37,133 nt of DNA from JAGIBJ01 sp047604965 (GCA_047604965.1 JASGGQ010000009.1:1-37133), one strand, 5' to 3'; shown: positions 1-10,631, numbered from the stretch's first letter. Notes: a model not told the origin generated them from the letters alone. Translations and numbers: made by a program.

Positions 1-1
1 G

Positions 2-1795
<1,794 letters not shown>

Positions 1796-1812
1796 CGGAC
1801 GGGCCGCCGCGC

Positions 1813-1983
1813 ATGGCCGTGCTGCTGTCGATCGTGCTGGGGCTGTTGATCGTCGGTTCGTTGATCGCCAGTGCGATCTTGCAGTTCCGGCGTCGGCAGG
1901 CGCTGCTGGAGCGCCGGCATGCCGAACGCGAACGTCCCGGCGAAGCTAGAGCGCCGCGCTCGGATCAAGGCGAGTCATCGTGA
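1813..1983 (+). CDS. Small single-pass membrane protein, 56 aa, unknown function
   Basis: An ATG 17 bases after the lepA stop opens a 56-codon frame. Residues 1-23 are an uninterrupted hydrophobic stretch (AVLLSIVLGLLIVGSLIASA) that would form one membrane helix. A strongly basic segment FRRRQ and an Arg/Glu-rich tail follow, the expected arrangement for an N-out/C-in single-pass protein. There is no convincing Shine-Dalgarno sequence. The 3' end overlaps the convergent transglutaminase gene by 38 bases. I do not recognise a family. The hydrophobic-then-basic pattern is more orderly than random GC-rich DNA usually gives, but a frame this short could be fortuitous. Confidence 0.45.
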   Translation: MAVLLSIVLGLLIVGSLIASAILQFRRRQALLERRHAERERPGEARAPRSDQGESS

Positions 1984-2833
1984 CCTTCGCATCAACGATC
2001 GACGACGCCGACCCGAAGTACACGCCTTTCGTCGGCGGCACATCGCTGTAGTGGCGCCCGTGGCCAATCTTCACGTGCGCCTCACCAACGAGCTGGCGGT
2101 TCGTTGGGTCGAGTCCGACCCACTGCGGCTCGCCGCCACCGTCGCCGCCGGGGAGCAACGCCTCAACCCACGCATGCGTTGCGACCTCGACCGATGCGAT
2201 ATCCGCCGCGACCGGCTGGCCATCATGCTCGCCGGTTGAGAAGAGGTAGCCGGAGACGTACCGGGCGGCGATGCCGTGGTAGCGCAATAGCACGAGCGCG
2301 AGATGCGCAAAGTCCTGGCACACACCGGCACGGCCGGTGAGCAGATCGGTGATCGTGGAGCCGACGTAGGTCGCGCCGGGCAGATACTTGAACTCGTCGG
2401 GGATCACCTGGCAGAGCGCGAGCGCCGTATCGAGTGGGCTATCTCTCCGGATCGTGTCGGCGAGCGACGCGATCGCCGCATCGTCGGGCTGGTCGGGAGC
2501 CGGCAGGAGATATTCGACGCCGGCCAGCTGGTACGGATCGGCGCTCATTTGTTGCCATGTCCCCGCCGGTGGCTCGGTCGGCGCCGACGTCGCGACCCGT
2601 GCGTTGACATCGATCAGGAGTCGGTCATGCGGGCGGGTGACGCCGAACTCCAGCACCTCGGCCCCGAAGTAGTCGAGGTGCCGGGTGATCCGCGCCTCAG
2701 GCGCGAGGCGCACGCGAAACTCGTCGCAGCGCTGCGACGAGTTCGTCGTCGGCCGCACACGCAACGTGTTGAGATTGTCGCTGACCGGCCCCGAGTACCG
2801 GTACTCGATCCGGTAGTGGATGTCGTAGTTCAC
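1946..2833 (-). CDS. Transglutaminase-like cysteine peptidase family protein
   Basis: A 295-residue cytoplasmic protein with the bacterial transglutaminase layout: an N-terminal beta domain (YRIEYRYSGPVSDNLNTLRV) and then a papain-like transglutaminase core. The catalytic triad is visible as Cys172 in GVCQDFAH, His220 in ATHAWVE and Asp242 in GLDPTN. Such proteins cleave or form amide bonds; the substrate of this subfamily is not established. The start is GTG, and GTGA overlaps the stop of the alpha-E gene by 4 bases, so translation is probably coupled. The fixed neighbourhood (ATP-grasp, alpha-E, transglutaminase) is a recurrent bacterial cluster thought to build and process a peptide or amide-linked product. 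Confidence 0.93.
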   Translation of the reverse strand: MNYDIHYRIEYRYSGPVSDNLNTLRVRPTTNSSQRCDEFRVRLAPEARITRHLDYFGAEVLEFGVTRPHDRLLIDVNARVATSAPTEPPAGTWQQMSADPYQLAGVEYLLPAPDQPDDAAIASLADTIRRDSPLDTALALCQVIPDEFKYLPGATYVGSTITDLLTGRAGVCQDFAHLALVLLRYHGIAARYVSGYLFSTGEHDGQPVAADIASVEVATHAWVEALLPGGDGGGEPQWVGLDPTNRQLVGEAHVKIGHGRHYSDVPPTKGVYFGSASSIVDAKVTMTRLDPSAAL

Positions 2834-3810
2834 GCGTGCACCGTTCCGGCTGGCATGGTCGAACCGACGAAGTAGCGCGTTGCGATGTCGGCATCGACCA
2901 ACATCAGCTCGCGCTGCACCAGCTCGCAGGTTTCGGAGATGCTCGCACGATCGATCGCGACGCGGCCCCGGAACTCCAGGTCGGCGCCGAGTCGCGCGAG
3001 TCGCAGCACCGGATCGGAGCGCCGAGGATCACGGTCGGCATCGGTCAGGGCCTGTTGGACGGCATCGACAGAGGCCGCCACCGAATCCGGGTAGGAGCGT
3101 TCGTACAGCAGAAACCGCGCGACCGGTCCGGCCTGCGGTGGCGATGGCACCGCGCGCCGGAACGCCTGAAAGCCACCGACGGCCTGGAGTAGCGCTTGCG
3201 CTTGGCCGTCGAGGAGGCCGGTCGCGCGACTTTCCGCGTCGGTGAACTCCTGGCCAGGCGCCGGCAGCGTGACGCGCAGCATCCGCAGCACCATGTCGGC
3301 GGACTCGAAACGGCCACCGGCGACGAGGAAGGCGCGCGCCTCATCGCGCAACATCGTCCGGCTGTTGAGGCCCCAGAACAGGGCGCTGCGCTCCTTCACG
3401 AGCTGGAAGAACAGGTACGGGCCGAGTTCGCTGAGGTTGTGCTCGACGGCGGGATCGGCAAGCCGCAGGTTGGTGGTGTTGAGCGCTTCCCACATCTCCG
3501 CAGAGATCACGTCGCGCACCGTACGGGCGCTTTCGCGGGCGCGCGCCACGCACGAGATGACCGACGCCGGCTCGTGACGGTCGATCGTCATGCGTCGCAT
3601 CACCTCCTCGCGCTCGACATCGCCGCCAGCGTCGGCGCCCATGATTGCCAGGATCGAGCGCCAGCCGAGCTGCACTGACCCCGAACCGAAGCCGTCGCTG
3701 TTGCTTTGCAAGCTCGCCTGGAACACGCCGTCGAGCATGCGGGCGGTGTGTTCGGCGCGCGCGATATTGCGCCCAAGCCAGAACAGTTCTTGGGCGATCC
3801 GGGAGAGCAT
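2830..3810 (-). CDS. Alpha-E domain protein
   Basis: A 326-residue, mostly helical protein of the alpha-E family (DUF403), which almost always sits beside a circularly permuted ATP-grasp and a transglutaminase. The family N-terminus MLSRIAQELFWLGRNIARAE is clear, so I start at the ATG at 3810 rather than at any upstream codon. That ATG overlaps the last base of the ATP-grasp stop (TGATG), indicating translational coupling. Family-like motifs later include DEARAFLVAGGRFESADMV and, near the C-terminus, ETCELVQRELM. The biochemical role is unknown; the conserved acidic and His residues have led others to suggest an accessory catalytic or scaffold role, which this sequence cannot settle. Confidence 0.93.
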   Translation of the reverse strand: MLSRIAQELFWLGRNIARAEHTARMLDGVFQASLQSNSDGFGSGSVQLGWRSILAIMGADAGGDVEREEVMRRMTIDRHEPASVISCVARARESARTVRDVISAEMWEALNTTNLRLADPAVEHNLSELGPYLFFQLVKERSALFWGLNSRTMLRDEARAFLVAGGRFESADMVLRMLRVTLPAPGQEFTDAESRATGLLDGQAQALLQAVGGFQAFRRAVPSPPQAGPVARFLLYERSYPDSVAASVDAVQQALTDADRDPRRSDPVLRLARLGADLEFRGRVAIDRASISETCELVQRELMLVDADIATRYFVGSTMPAGTVHA

Positions 3811-5468
3811 CAGCGTGCCTCGTCGCCGGTCGCAGCGGCGGCTGCGGACGGTGGCGTGACCGCTGCGACCTGTTGTTGCTGTTGCTGCTGGTTGTGCCAT
3901 TCGCTGCCGTATCGCAGCTGCGGCATCGGCGGAGCAGGGAGGCGCTGGCCTTCGACCTCGGCGTCGCTGGCAGTCGATGCGGACCGCTCAAGCACCCAGG
4001 TGTCCTTCGAACCGCCGCCCTGCGAGGAGTTGACGATCATCGACCCCTCGACCATCGCCACGCGCGTCAAGCCGCCGGGAATGATTTGCAGGTTCTCGCC
4101 GAATACCGCGAATGGCCGCAGGTCGACATGTCGCGGCGAGAGCCGCCCATCGGGGCCGGCGGTGGGCACGGTCGAGAGGTTGACCAGCTCCTGCGCGATC
4201 CACTCATCGGGATTGCTGCGGATCACCGCTTCGACGCGCTCCAGCTCGGCGGTCGTCGAGCGCGGCCCGATGCAGACCCCTTTGCCACCCGACTCGTTGG
4301 TCGGTTTGAAGACCAGTTCATGTTTGCGACCGAGCGCCATGTCGCGCAGTTGCGGGTCGCTCATGAGGTACGTCTGCACGTTGGCGAGGATCGGCTCCTC
4401 ACTGAGATAGAAACGAATCATGTCCGGCACGTAGTGGTAAATCGCCTTGTCGTCGGCGACGCCGGTGCCGAGCGCGTTGGCGATTGCGACGTTCCCAGCG
4501 CGGTAGGCCCGCACCAGGCCCGGCACGCCAAGCAGCGAATCGGGGCGGAACTCCAGCGGGTCGACGAAGTCGTCGTCGAGCCGCCGGTACACGGCATGCA
4601 CGCGGCGCAGCCCGTCGGTGGTGCGCATGTACAACACATCGTCGCGGACCACGAGGTCGGATGCTTCCACCAGCTCGACGCCCATCTGCCTCGCCAGGAA
4701 GGCGTGCTCGAAATACGCGGAGTTCAGCGAACCGGGCGTCCAGACGACGACCGTCGCCTCCTCTTCCGAAGAGGGCGCCACCGAGCGCAGTGCCGCCGCC
4801 AGCAGCTGCGGATAATGGTCGACCGGCCGTACGCGATAGTGCTGGAAGAGCTGCGGCAGCAGTCGCGTCATCGCGACGCGGTTTTCCAGCACGTACGAGA
4901 TGCCGGATGGCGTGCGGACGTTGTCTTCGAGCACGCGCCACGTACCGTCGCCGTCGCGCACGAGATCGCAGCCGGAGACATGGCAGTACACCCCGCCCGG
5001 TGGCCGCACGCCAGCGGCGGCGCGCGCGAAGTGCGAGCGGCTGACGACCAGTTGCCACGGTACGATGCCGGCGCGGATGATCTCGCGCTCGTGGTACACG
5101 TCGTCGATGAACCGGTTGAGCGCGACGATCCGCTGACGCAGCCCCGCTTCGAGGTGGCTCCAGTCATCGGAGGTCAGGATCCGCGGCACGAGGTCCAGCG
5201 GGAATGGCCGGTCGCGCACCGGCCCGTCCTTGCCGGTGGCATCGAAGGTGATGCCCTGCTGCACGAAGATCGCGTCGCGACGCTGGCCGGCGTCGACGAG
5301 CGCTTCCGGGCCGAGCGCTGCCAGCTCGCTGGCCAAACGCCGCGCATGATCGCGCGGCGCGCCGTCGGCGGCGAAGATCTCGTCGAGCGCGCCGCCGGTT
5401 GGCGGCTGATAGCCAGAGTCTGAGGTGGTGGGAATAGAGGGTGGTGCGGGCAGGGCTCCATGATGCAA
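3810..5468 (-). CDS. Circularly permuted ATP-grasp protein (DUF404/DUF407 type)
   Basis: A 552-residue predicted ATP-dependent carboxylate-amine ligase of the circularly permuted ATP-grasp family. Family landmarks are YCHVSGCDLVRDGDG, LEDNVRTPSGISYVLENR, VVWTPGSLNSAYFEH, ALGTGVADDKAIYHYVPDMI, the nucleotide-binding region LVFKPTNESGGKGVCIGP, and PGGLTRVAMVEGSMIVNSSQGG. It is the first gene of a coupled trio with alpha-E and transglutaminase. The only in-frame start after the upstream stop (5498) is TTG at 5468, so the first roughly 25 residues are uncertain. An oddity is the C-terminal tail (about residues 520-552), which is low-complexity and carries seven consecutive Gln codons (CAG/CAA mix, about 3870-3890) before an Ala-rich end. 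This trinucleotide tract cannot shift the frame. Confidence 0.93.
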   Translation of the reverse strand: MHHGALPAPPSIPTTSDSGYQPPTGGALDEIFAADGAPRDHARRLASELAALGPEALVDAGQRRDAIFVQQGITFDATGKDGPVRDRPFPLDLVPRILTSDDWSHLEAGLRQRIVALNRFIDDVYHEREIIRAGIVPWQLVVSRSHFARAAAGVRPPGGVYCHVSGCDLVRDGDGTWRVLEDNVRTPSGISYVLENRVAMTRLLPQLFQHYRVRPVDHYPQLLAAALRSVAPSSEEEATVVVWTPGSLNSAYFEHAFLARQMGVELVEASDLVVRDDVLYMRTTDGLRRVHAVYRRLDDDFVDPLEFRPDSLLGVPGLVRAYRAGNVAIANALGTGVADDKAIYHYVPDMIRFYLSEEPILANVQTYLMSDPQLRDMALGRKHELVFKPTNESGGKGVCIGPRSTTAELERVEAVIRSNPDEWIAQELVNLSTVPTAGPDGRLSPRHVDLRPFAVFGENLQIIPGGLTRVAMVEGSMIVNSSQGGGSKDTWVLERSASTASDAEVEGQRLPAPPMPQLRYGSEWHNQQQQQQQVAAVTPPSAAAAATGDEAR

Positions 5469-5625
5469 CGCGCCGGTTGGCTGTCCGTTCGCCGCTCAGA
5501 ACAAGCTTGAGCGCGGCGGTTTGTCCAGCGGGCCAGATCGTGCCGATCGTTGGCGTGTCATTGCGTTCCACCCACGACCGGTACGGGTCGCGTCGTTGAC
5601 CGGCTGGCGATCGGTCGCGCTCGAC

Positions 5626-5638
5626 TAGGATCGGCGCT
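5626..5638 (+). promoter_or_regulatory. Putative leaderless -10 element of the SDR gene
   Basis: TAGGAT at 5626-5631 is followed by 7 bases and then the ATG at 5639. That spacing would place the transcription start at or next to the first base of the start codon. No Shine-Dalgarno sequence is visible. A TTGACC at 5596 lies 24 bases upstream, too far to be a normal -35 partner. Confidence 0.5.
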
Positions 5639-6430
5639 ATGGAGCTCGGACTGGCAGGGCGTGCGTGCATCGTCACCGGCGGGTCGCGCGGCTTTGGGTT
5701 GGCGGTCGCCCGGCGGCTCGTTGCCGAACGTGCCGGGGTGTTGCTGGTCGCGCGCGGACGGGAGGCCCTTGACGAGGCGGCTGATCGTCTCGATAGCCCA
5801 CTCGTGGCGTGCCTGCAAGCGGATGTGACCGGCGCCGGAGCGGCCGATGAGATCGTCGGTGCGTGCCGGCGGCGCTTTGGCCGACTCGATGTGTTGGTCA
5901 ACAATGCCGGCGGATCGACGATCACGCCACTGGAGGAGCTGACCGACGACGACTGGCAGCAGCAGCTCGATCAGCATCTGCTCGCCCCGATGCGGTTGAT
6001 GCGTGCTGCGGCGCCGGTGATGGCCGACGCGGGGTGGGGGAGGATTGTGAATGTGGCCTCCAGCTCCGGCAAACGGCCGTCGTCGCTGAACCCTGCGTAC
6101 GGCGTTGCCAAGAGCGCCGAGCTGGCGCTGAGCCGCGTCTTCGCCGAACACTGGGCGGCGCGTGGCGTGTTGATCAACGCTGTCGCTCCCGGACCGGCCT
6201 CGACCGAGCTGTGGAGCGCGCCGGGTGGCCTTGGGGCGCAGGTCGCCGAGCGTCACGGCGGCACGATCGACGACGCGATCGCGAGCGTTGGCGGCCAACT
6301 GCCCCTGGGCCGCGTTGCGACCGCCGACGAGGTCGCCGATGTCGTGACATTCCTCTGCTCGGAGCGCGCGTCGACGGTCGTCGGCGCGGCCTGGTCGGCT
6401 GACGGTGGGGCTGTCCGCACGATCGTGTAG
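5639..6430 (+). CDS. Short-chain dehydrogenase/reductase (SDR)
   Basis: A 263-residue NAD(P)-dependent oxidoreductase of the classical SDR family. The cofactor motif TGGSRGFG is at residues 13-20, NNAGG at 88-92, and the catalytic Ser141/142, Tyr154 and Lys158 lie in NVASSSGK and AYGVAKSAE. The post-catalytic segment INAVAPGPASTELW and the C-terminal segment GRVATADEVADVVTFLCSE with WSADGGAVRTIV are typical of FabG-like members. The Arg after TGGS and the VARG segment near residues 38-41 hint at NADP(H). The substrate cannot be read from sequence. The gene stands alone, divergent from the ATP-grasp trio and convergent with the secreted-protein pair. Confidence 0.93.
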   Translation: MELGLAGRACIVTGGSRGFGLAVARRLVAERAGVLLVARGREALDEAADRLDSPLVACLQADVTGAGAADEIVGACRRRFGRLDVLVNNAGGSTITPLEELTDDDWQQQLDQHLLAPMRLMRAAAPVMADAGWGRIVNVASSSGKRPSSLNPAYGVAKSAELALSRVFAEHWAARGVLINAVAPGPASTELWSAPGGLGAQVAERHGGTIDDAIASVGGQLPLGRVATADEVADVVTFLCSERASTVVGAAWSADGGAVRTIV

Positions 6431-6477
6431 CAGCCTCCGTATGGCGTTGCGCCGCCGCCGCCGCACGCGGTGAGTGA

Positions 6478-8505
6478 CTACGGCGACACCAGCGGCGCTG
6501 CGGCGACGACGGCGATGCGGCGTTTGAGGGTCATGCCGCGATCGGCCTTGAAGGTGATGCGCAGTTCGCGCGCCCCCTGCGGTGTGCGCGCGCCCTTGCC
6601 GAAGGTCATGACGCTGATGGCGGCCCGGCGTGGCACCCCACGGAACGCGACGAGCATCGTGCCTCCTTCCGGTGTCGTCAGGCGCATGAGAACCACGCCG
6701 CTTCCGATCCGCGCAAAGTTGCGCCCCGTAGGCGTCGCGCCCCGCAGTGCTTCAATCGTGCTGGTGCGGCCCCAGACTGGCATGCGCAACGTGACGTTCG
6801 TCGCCGCGCCACGCGACACGCGGTACGTCGTGGAAATCGTGTCGCGGCTGAACGCATGGCGCACGTCGATCCGCGCGCTGCCGTTGCGCATCTGATTGCT
6901 GACGACGAGCGTGCGGAACGTTCCCGAGCGGTTGCGATTGACGCCAGCTGCGATCCCAGGCACGGCCCAACGGGTCTGCGTGCCTGGCTGATCGTCGAGC
7001 ACCACACTCTTGCCGCGTGCGAGGCGCAGCCCCGGCGCGGCGCCGAGCAGCGAACCGGCGCCGAGCGTCGTCAGTGGCCGCTGGCGCGAGTCGAACAGGC
7101 GTGAGAGATCGAGCCCACCTTCGGCTTGCGCGACCGGTTTGATCACGGCGGCGTTGTAGCTGGGCGTCGAGAGCGCCAGCCGGCCGAACTCGGCGTCATG
7201 CGAAAAGGTATTCGGGAGGATCTTCGCGGTCGACGATGGCAACCGGACGTCAAGCTCGGCCGCGACGATCGCCATGCGCAGCGGTGTGATCAACGGGCTG
7301 TTGGTGCCGCTTGGAAAGCCGTTCGGAGCACCAAACGAGGTCGCGCCGTTCGGGAACGCGCCGGCCCCCGACCAGCCGATCCGCGAGTACAGCAGCAGCC
7401 CCTGCTCGACGATCGCCCGCACATAGCTGCGCTCGTGCGCGGTACTCAGCAGCGCCCCTGGGCTGACCGACTTGACGAGTGCGTCGAGCGCAAAGGCCCA
7501 GTACTGCTGAATGTGGCGTCGCGCGGTCCCAAGCCCGGAGTCCCAGTTGAGATAGCCGCCGTGCGTCCACGTGCCGAACAAAATGTGGCGGCTCCACGCC
7601 TGTAGCCGCAGTACCTCGGTGGTGTCGAGCGGGCGCATGCCGGCGTTGACCGCCGTCTGGTAGAAGCCGAGTGACGAGTGGACGAGGTTCGCGTACTCGA
7701 CCGTCTCCATTTTGTTCGCGTTGCCGCCGGAGTACTGCGGCAGGTAACGAAAGCCGTAGCCGCGCGACAGGTTGCTGCTGCCGCCGCGATACGCCGGTTT
7801 GAAGGCGTGATCGATGAACCATTTCAGATGCGCGCGGTAATCGGGCAGCCGCGAACGGTCGCCGTTGACCTCCAACGTGGCGGCGTACACGTCGGTGTTC
7901 CAGTTGATCTGATTCTCAGCGCGGTTGGGCGCCGCGTAGAACGATCCGCGCGCCACCGCCCCGACGACCTGTTGAATACGCTGCGCATCCTCGGACGGCA
8001 GCCCTGCGACGTCGCGGGCGCGCCACGCCGTCGCGAGCGCGCGCGCGACGATCGCATCGGCGCTGGGATGCAGGACCGCCTTCGTCGCGTCGTCGCGATA
8101 CACGCTTTCCCAGGCGGGAGTGTGCGGAAAGCTGCCCGTGCTGCGCTTCGTCGTCGTCCTCGTGACGTACACCGGGGCGGTCGTGAAGAACCGCACGAGG
8201 CTCTGGATGCGAGCATCTTGGCGTGCGGCGCCGGTGTGACCGGCCAACGCGGCGAGCGCGTGAATCTCCAACAGCATGGCGTTCGCCCGAATCGAAATGT
8301 TGCCGCGATCGAGGTACAAGCCGCGACGTGGCTGCCATGCGGAATCCATCCGGGCGATCAGGGCGTCAGGGAGTTGCCATGCCTGAGCACTGGTGAGCCC
8401 GGTCAGCACCGGGTCGTCGGTTTCGGCCGCAGCGGCCGGCTGCGCGAGGGTCAGCGCGGAGAGTGCCACCGCGATGAGCGCGGCGGCCGACGGTAGCCTT
8501 CTCAC
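6478..8505 (-). CDS. Secreted protein of unknown function, paralogue of the adjacent upstream gene
   Basis: A 675-residue exported protein. I start at GTG 8505 because it overlaps the upstream stop as GTGA and is immediately followed by a signal peptide (VRRLPSAAALIAVALSALTL, then AQPAAAA as cleavage region). Roughly residues 35-410 look all-helical with repeated Trp/Tyr/His-rich segments (INWNTDVYAATLEV, GYGFRYLP, YLNWDSGLGTARRHIQQYW), and the last roughly 250 residues look beta-rich (MPVWGRTS, TFKADRGMTLKRRIAV). That order, helical toroid then beta-sandwich, recalls polysaccharide lyases such as the hyaluronate/alginate lyase superfamily, but I do not recognise a family signature, so this is only a fold-level guess. 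It is related along its length to its upstream neighbour. Confidence 0.85.
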   Translation of the reverse strand: MRRLPSAAALIAVALSALTLAQPAAAAETDDPVLTGLTSAQAWQLPDALIARMDSAWQPRRGLYLDRGNISIRANAMLLEIHALAALAGHTGAARQDARIQSLVRFFTTAPVYVTRTTTKRSTGSFPHTPAWESVYRDDATKAVLHPSADAIVARALATAWRARDVAGLPSEDAQRIQQVVGAVARGSFYAAPNRAENQINWNTDVYAATLEVNGDRSRLPDYRAHLKWFIDHAFKPAYRGGSSNLSRGYGFRYLPQYSGGNANKMETVEYANLVHSSLGFYQTAVNAGMRPLDTTEVLRLQAWSRHILFGTWTHGGYLNWDSGLGTARRHIQQYWAFALDALVKSVSPGALLSTAHERSYVRAIVEQGLLLYSRIGWSGAGAFPNGATSFGAPNGFPSGTNSPLITPLRMAIVAAELDVRLPSSTAKILPNTFSHDAEFGRLALSTPSYNAAVIKPVAQAEGGLDLSRLFDSRQRPLTTLGAGSLLGAAPGLRLARGKSVVLDDQPGTQTRWAVPGIAAGVNRNRSGTFRTLVVSNQMRNGSARIDVRHAFSRDTISTTYRVSRGAATNVTLRMPVWGRTSTIEALRGATPTGRNFARIGSGVVLMRLTTPEGGTMLVAFRGVPRRAAISVMTFGKGARTPQGARELRITFKADRGMTLKRRIAVVAAAPLVSP

Positions 8506-10631
8506 GTGGCCGGCGTCACGTCGATCCGGCGCGTGATCGTGAGCTTGCCGGACTTCGGAGCACGGAAGGTGACGATCGCCTGCCGTGCGCCGTCGGGGTG
8601 GTAACTGTCGGCGCGCAGATCGACGAACGCGACCGACGCTGACTTCGGCACGCCACCGAACTGCACGCTCAGCGTGCCGCCTGCCGGGGTGCGCGTCGCG
8701 AATGCGATCGGGGTGCTCGTTCGCACGTATTCGCTGCCACGCCGCACGGCGCCCTGGCGGATCGCGATCGCACCGGAGCTGCCCCACACCGGGACGCGCA
8801 GGGTGATCATCGCGCCGCGCTCGATCTGCGTGAGCTTGTAGGTCGTTGCGATGTCGCCGTGGTTGAACTGGTGGCGCAGCGCGATCTGGCCAGCACCGGA
8901 GCGGACCGTGCCGGTGACGACCGCCTGCCGGTCGAAGGAGCGCGCGGTGTTGGGCGGACTGCCGATCAGGGTGACATCGGAGGTTTGCTGGCGTGTCGGC
9001 GCAGCCGGCTCGGTATCGAGGCGTACGAGCCCATCCTTGATGACCGTCAGCCCAAGCGACCCGGTGCCGTGGCCCCCGAGTCCGATCAGCGGTCGCATAA
9101 GCCCATCGAACAGCCGAACCGGTTCCAGGCCGCCCTGCGACTGGCCGGCGCGAGAGGGCACGATCGCGCCGTTGTACACCGCAGTGCTCCAGGCAAACCG
9201 GCCCGTCTCTTGATCGTGCGCAAACCAGTTCGGCGGCTCGGTTGAAGGTACATCCTGAAAGCGCCCGTCGAGACTGGCGTCGAGCAGCGCGAAGCGCAGC
9301 GGGCCGATCAGTTCGTTGCCGCTGCCCGACGTAAAGCCGTTCGGCGCGTCGAAGCTCGTCTTTGCCGGCAGCGGGCCGCCGAGCGACGCCATCGCCGAGG
9401 TCCAGGCGTTCGCGAGGTACAGCGCGATGCCATGCTCAGCGATCGAGCGCGCGTACTGGCGCTGTTTCGGATAGCCGAGCAGCGCGTCGGGGCCGGAGGC
9501 CGTCATCAGCCCATCGAGCGACCACGCCCAGTATTGGCGCAGGTGGCGGCGCTTGGTCCCCAGGCCGGTATCCCAGTTGGGGTAGCCGGTCTGTGTCCAT
9601 GAGCCGAGCAGCAGGTGTTTGCTCCATTGCCGCAGCGCGCGCTCATCGGCCGCCGAGAGCCGGACCATCCCGGCCCGCAGGAAGGCCTGGTAGAAGCCGA
9701 GCGCGCCGACCGCGAGATTGCCGTATTCGGTGGTCTCGATCTTGTTGAGCTGCGCGGTGCTCGGCCGGTTCGGGAGGTAGCGGAAGCCACCGCCGGAGGT
9801 GAGGTTCGGGGAGCCGCCGTCGTAGGCGTCGGTGTGCGCGTGATCGGCAAACCATTTGAGCTGCGCGCGGTAGTCGGCGATCACGGAGGTATCGCCAGCG
9901 ACTTCCAGTGCTGCGGCGTACACTTCGGCGTGCCAGTTGATCTGGTTGAGCGCGCGAGATGGCGCGCGGTAAAACGGCGATGCGGCGAGATCGACCAGCA
10001 CCTGGCCGATTCGCGTTTGCAGGTCGCCGGTCATGCCGATCACCGAGCGGGCCCGCCATGCAGCGGTCAGTGCGCGCACCACCGCCGTGTCGATCGAGGG
10101 GTGCAGCACCGCCTGTTCGGGATCTTCGCCGATCAGCGGAGTCCACGCCGGAGCATGCGGGAAGTGGCCGGTCTGGCGGGGTCGCAGGTTGCGTGTCACC
10201 AGCACCGGTGGCGAGGTCAGCACCTGCACCATCGGTGCGATGCGGGCATCGTTGCGACTGGCCCCCTGATGGCCGGCGAGTGCCGCCATCGAATGCAGTT
10301 GCAGCATCAGCGCGTTCATGCGCGTGTCGGGAAAGCCGTTTTCGTTCATGTACACGCCACGGCTGTCGTTCCAGCGCGTATCGAGCCTGGCGGCGATGTC
10401 GTCGCCCAGGCGCCACGGGTCCGGCGTGGTGTCGAGGTCGGCGGCGGCAGCAGTTGCGGCCGTTGCGGCGACCGTCGACGACGTGGCATTCCCGGAGGCG
10501 TTGCTTCCGCTCGGGGCGGGCGGGCCGACCGAGTCGGCGGTTTCGGTTGCGAGTGCCGTGCCCGCGAGGCCGCTGGCGAGCAGCAGGGCGGTGACGCAGC
10601 GCGTCGCGGCGTGTGGCGAAGTGCGGCGCAT
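8502..10631 (-). CDS. Secreted protein of unknown function, tandem paralogue
   Basis: About 709 residues, exported: MRRTSPHAATR, then hydrophobic VTALLLASGLAGTALA and a low-complexity Ala/Ser/Thr stretch before the folded part. I chose ATG 10631; ATG 10655 (8 residues longer, preceded by AGGGTG) is the alternative. It matches the downstream gene segment by segment: INWHAEVYAAALEV, GGGFRYLP, YPNWDTGLGTKRRHLRQYW, FDAPNGFTSGSGNELIGPLR and VPVWGSSGAIAIRQGA, with a similar C-terminal strand-rich end (TFRAPKSGKLTITRRIDV). Its stop overlaps the next gene's GTG by 4 bases, so the pair is one transcript. Enzymatic or structural action on an extracellular polymer is possible but unproven. Confidence 0.85.
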   Translation of the reverse strand: MRRTSPHAATRCVTALLLASGLAGTALATETADSVGPPAPSGSNASGNATSSTVAATAATAAAADLDTTPDPWRLGDDIAARLDTRWNDSRGVYMNENGFPDTRMNALMLQLHSMAALAGHQGASRNDARIAPMVQVLTSPPVLVTRNLRPRQTGHFPHAPAWTPLIGEDPEQAVLHPSIDTAVVRALTAAWRARSVIGMTGDLQTRIGQVLVDLAASPFYRAPSRALNQINWHAEVYAAALEVAGDTSVIADYRAQLKWFADHAHTDAYDGGSPNLTSGGGFRYLPNRPSTAQLNKIETTEYGNLAVGALGFYQAFLRAGMVRLSAADERALRQWSKHLLLGSWTQTGYPNWDTGLGTKRRHLRQYWAWSLDGLMTASGPDALLGYPKQRQYARSIAEHGIALYLANAWTSAMASLGGPLPAKTSFDAPNGFTSGSGNELIGPLRFALLDASLDGRFQDVPSTEPPNWFAHDQETGRFAWSTAVYNGAIVPSRAGQSQGGLEPVRLFDGLMRPLIGLGGHGTGSLGLTVIKDGLVRLDTEPAAPTRQQTSDVTLIGSPPNTARSFDRQAVVTGTVRSGAGQIALRHQFNHGDIATTYKLTQIERGAMITLRVPVWGSSGAIAIRQGAVRRGSEYVRTSTPIAFATRTPAGGTLSVQFGGVPKSASVAFVDLRADSYHPDGARQAIVTFRAPKSGKLTITRRIDVTPAT

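Noticed and set aside
3870..3890. Poly-Gln codon tract in the ATP-grasp gene as a phase-variable repeat
   Set aside because: The unit is a trinucleotide with mixed CAG/CAA codons, so length change cannot shift the frame and slippage should be low.
3645..5423. 592-codon plus-strand frame opposite the ATP-grasp gene
   Set aside because: The minus strand encodes a clear ATP-grasp family protein. The plus-strand translation is low-complexity Arg/Ala/His with no motif.
5596..5631. TTGACC as -35 partner of TAGGAT upstream of the SDR gene
   Set aside because: The spacing is 24 bases rather than 16-19.
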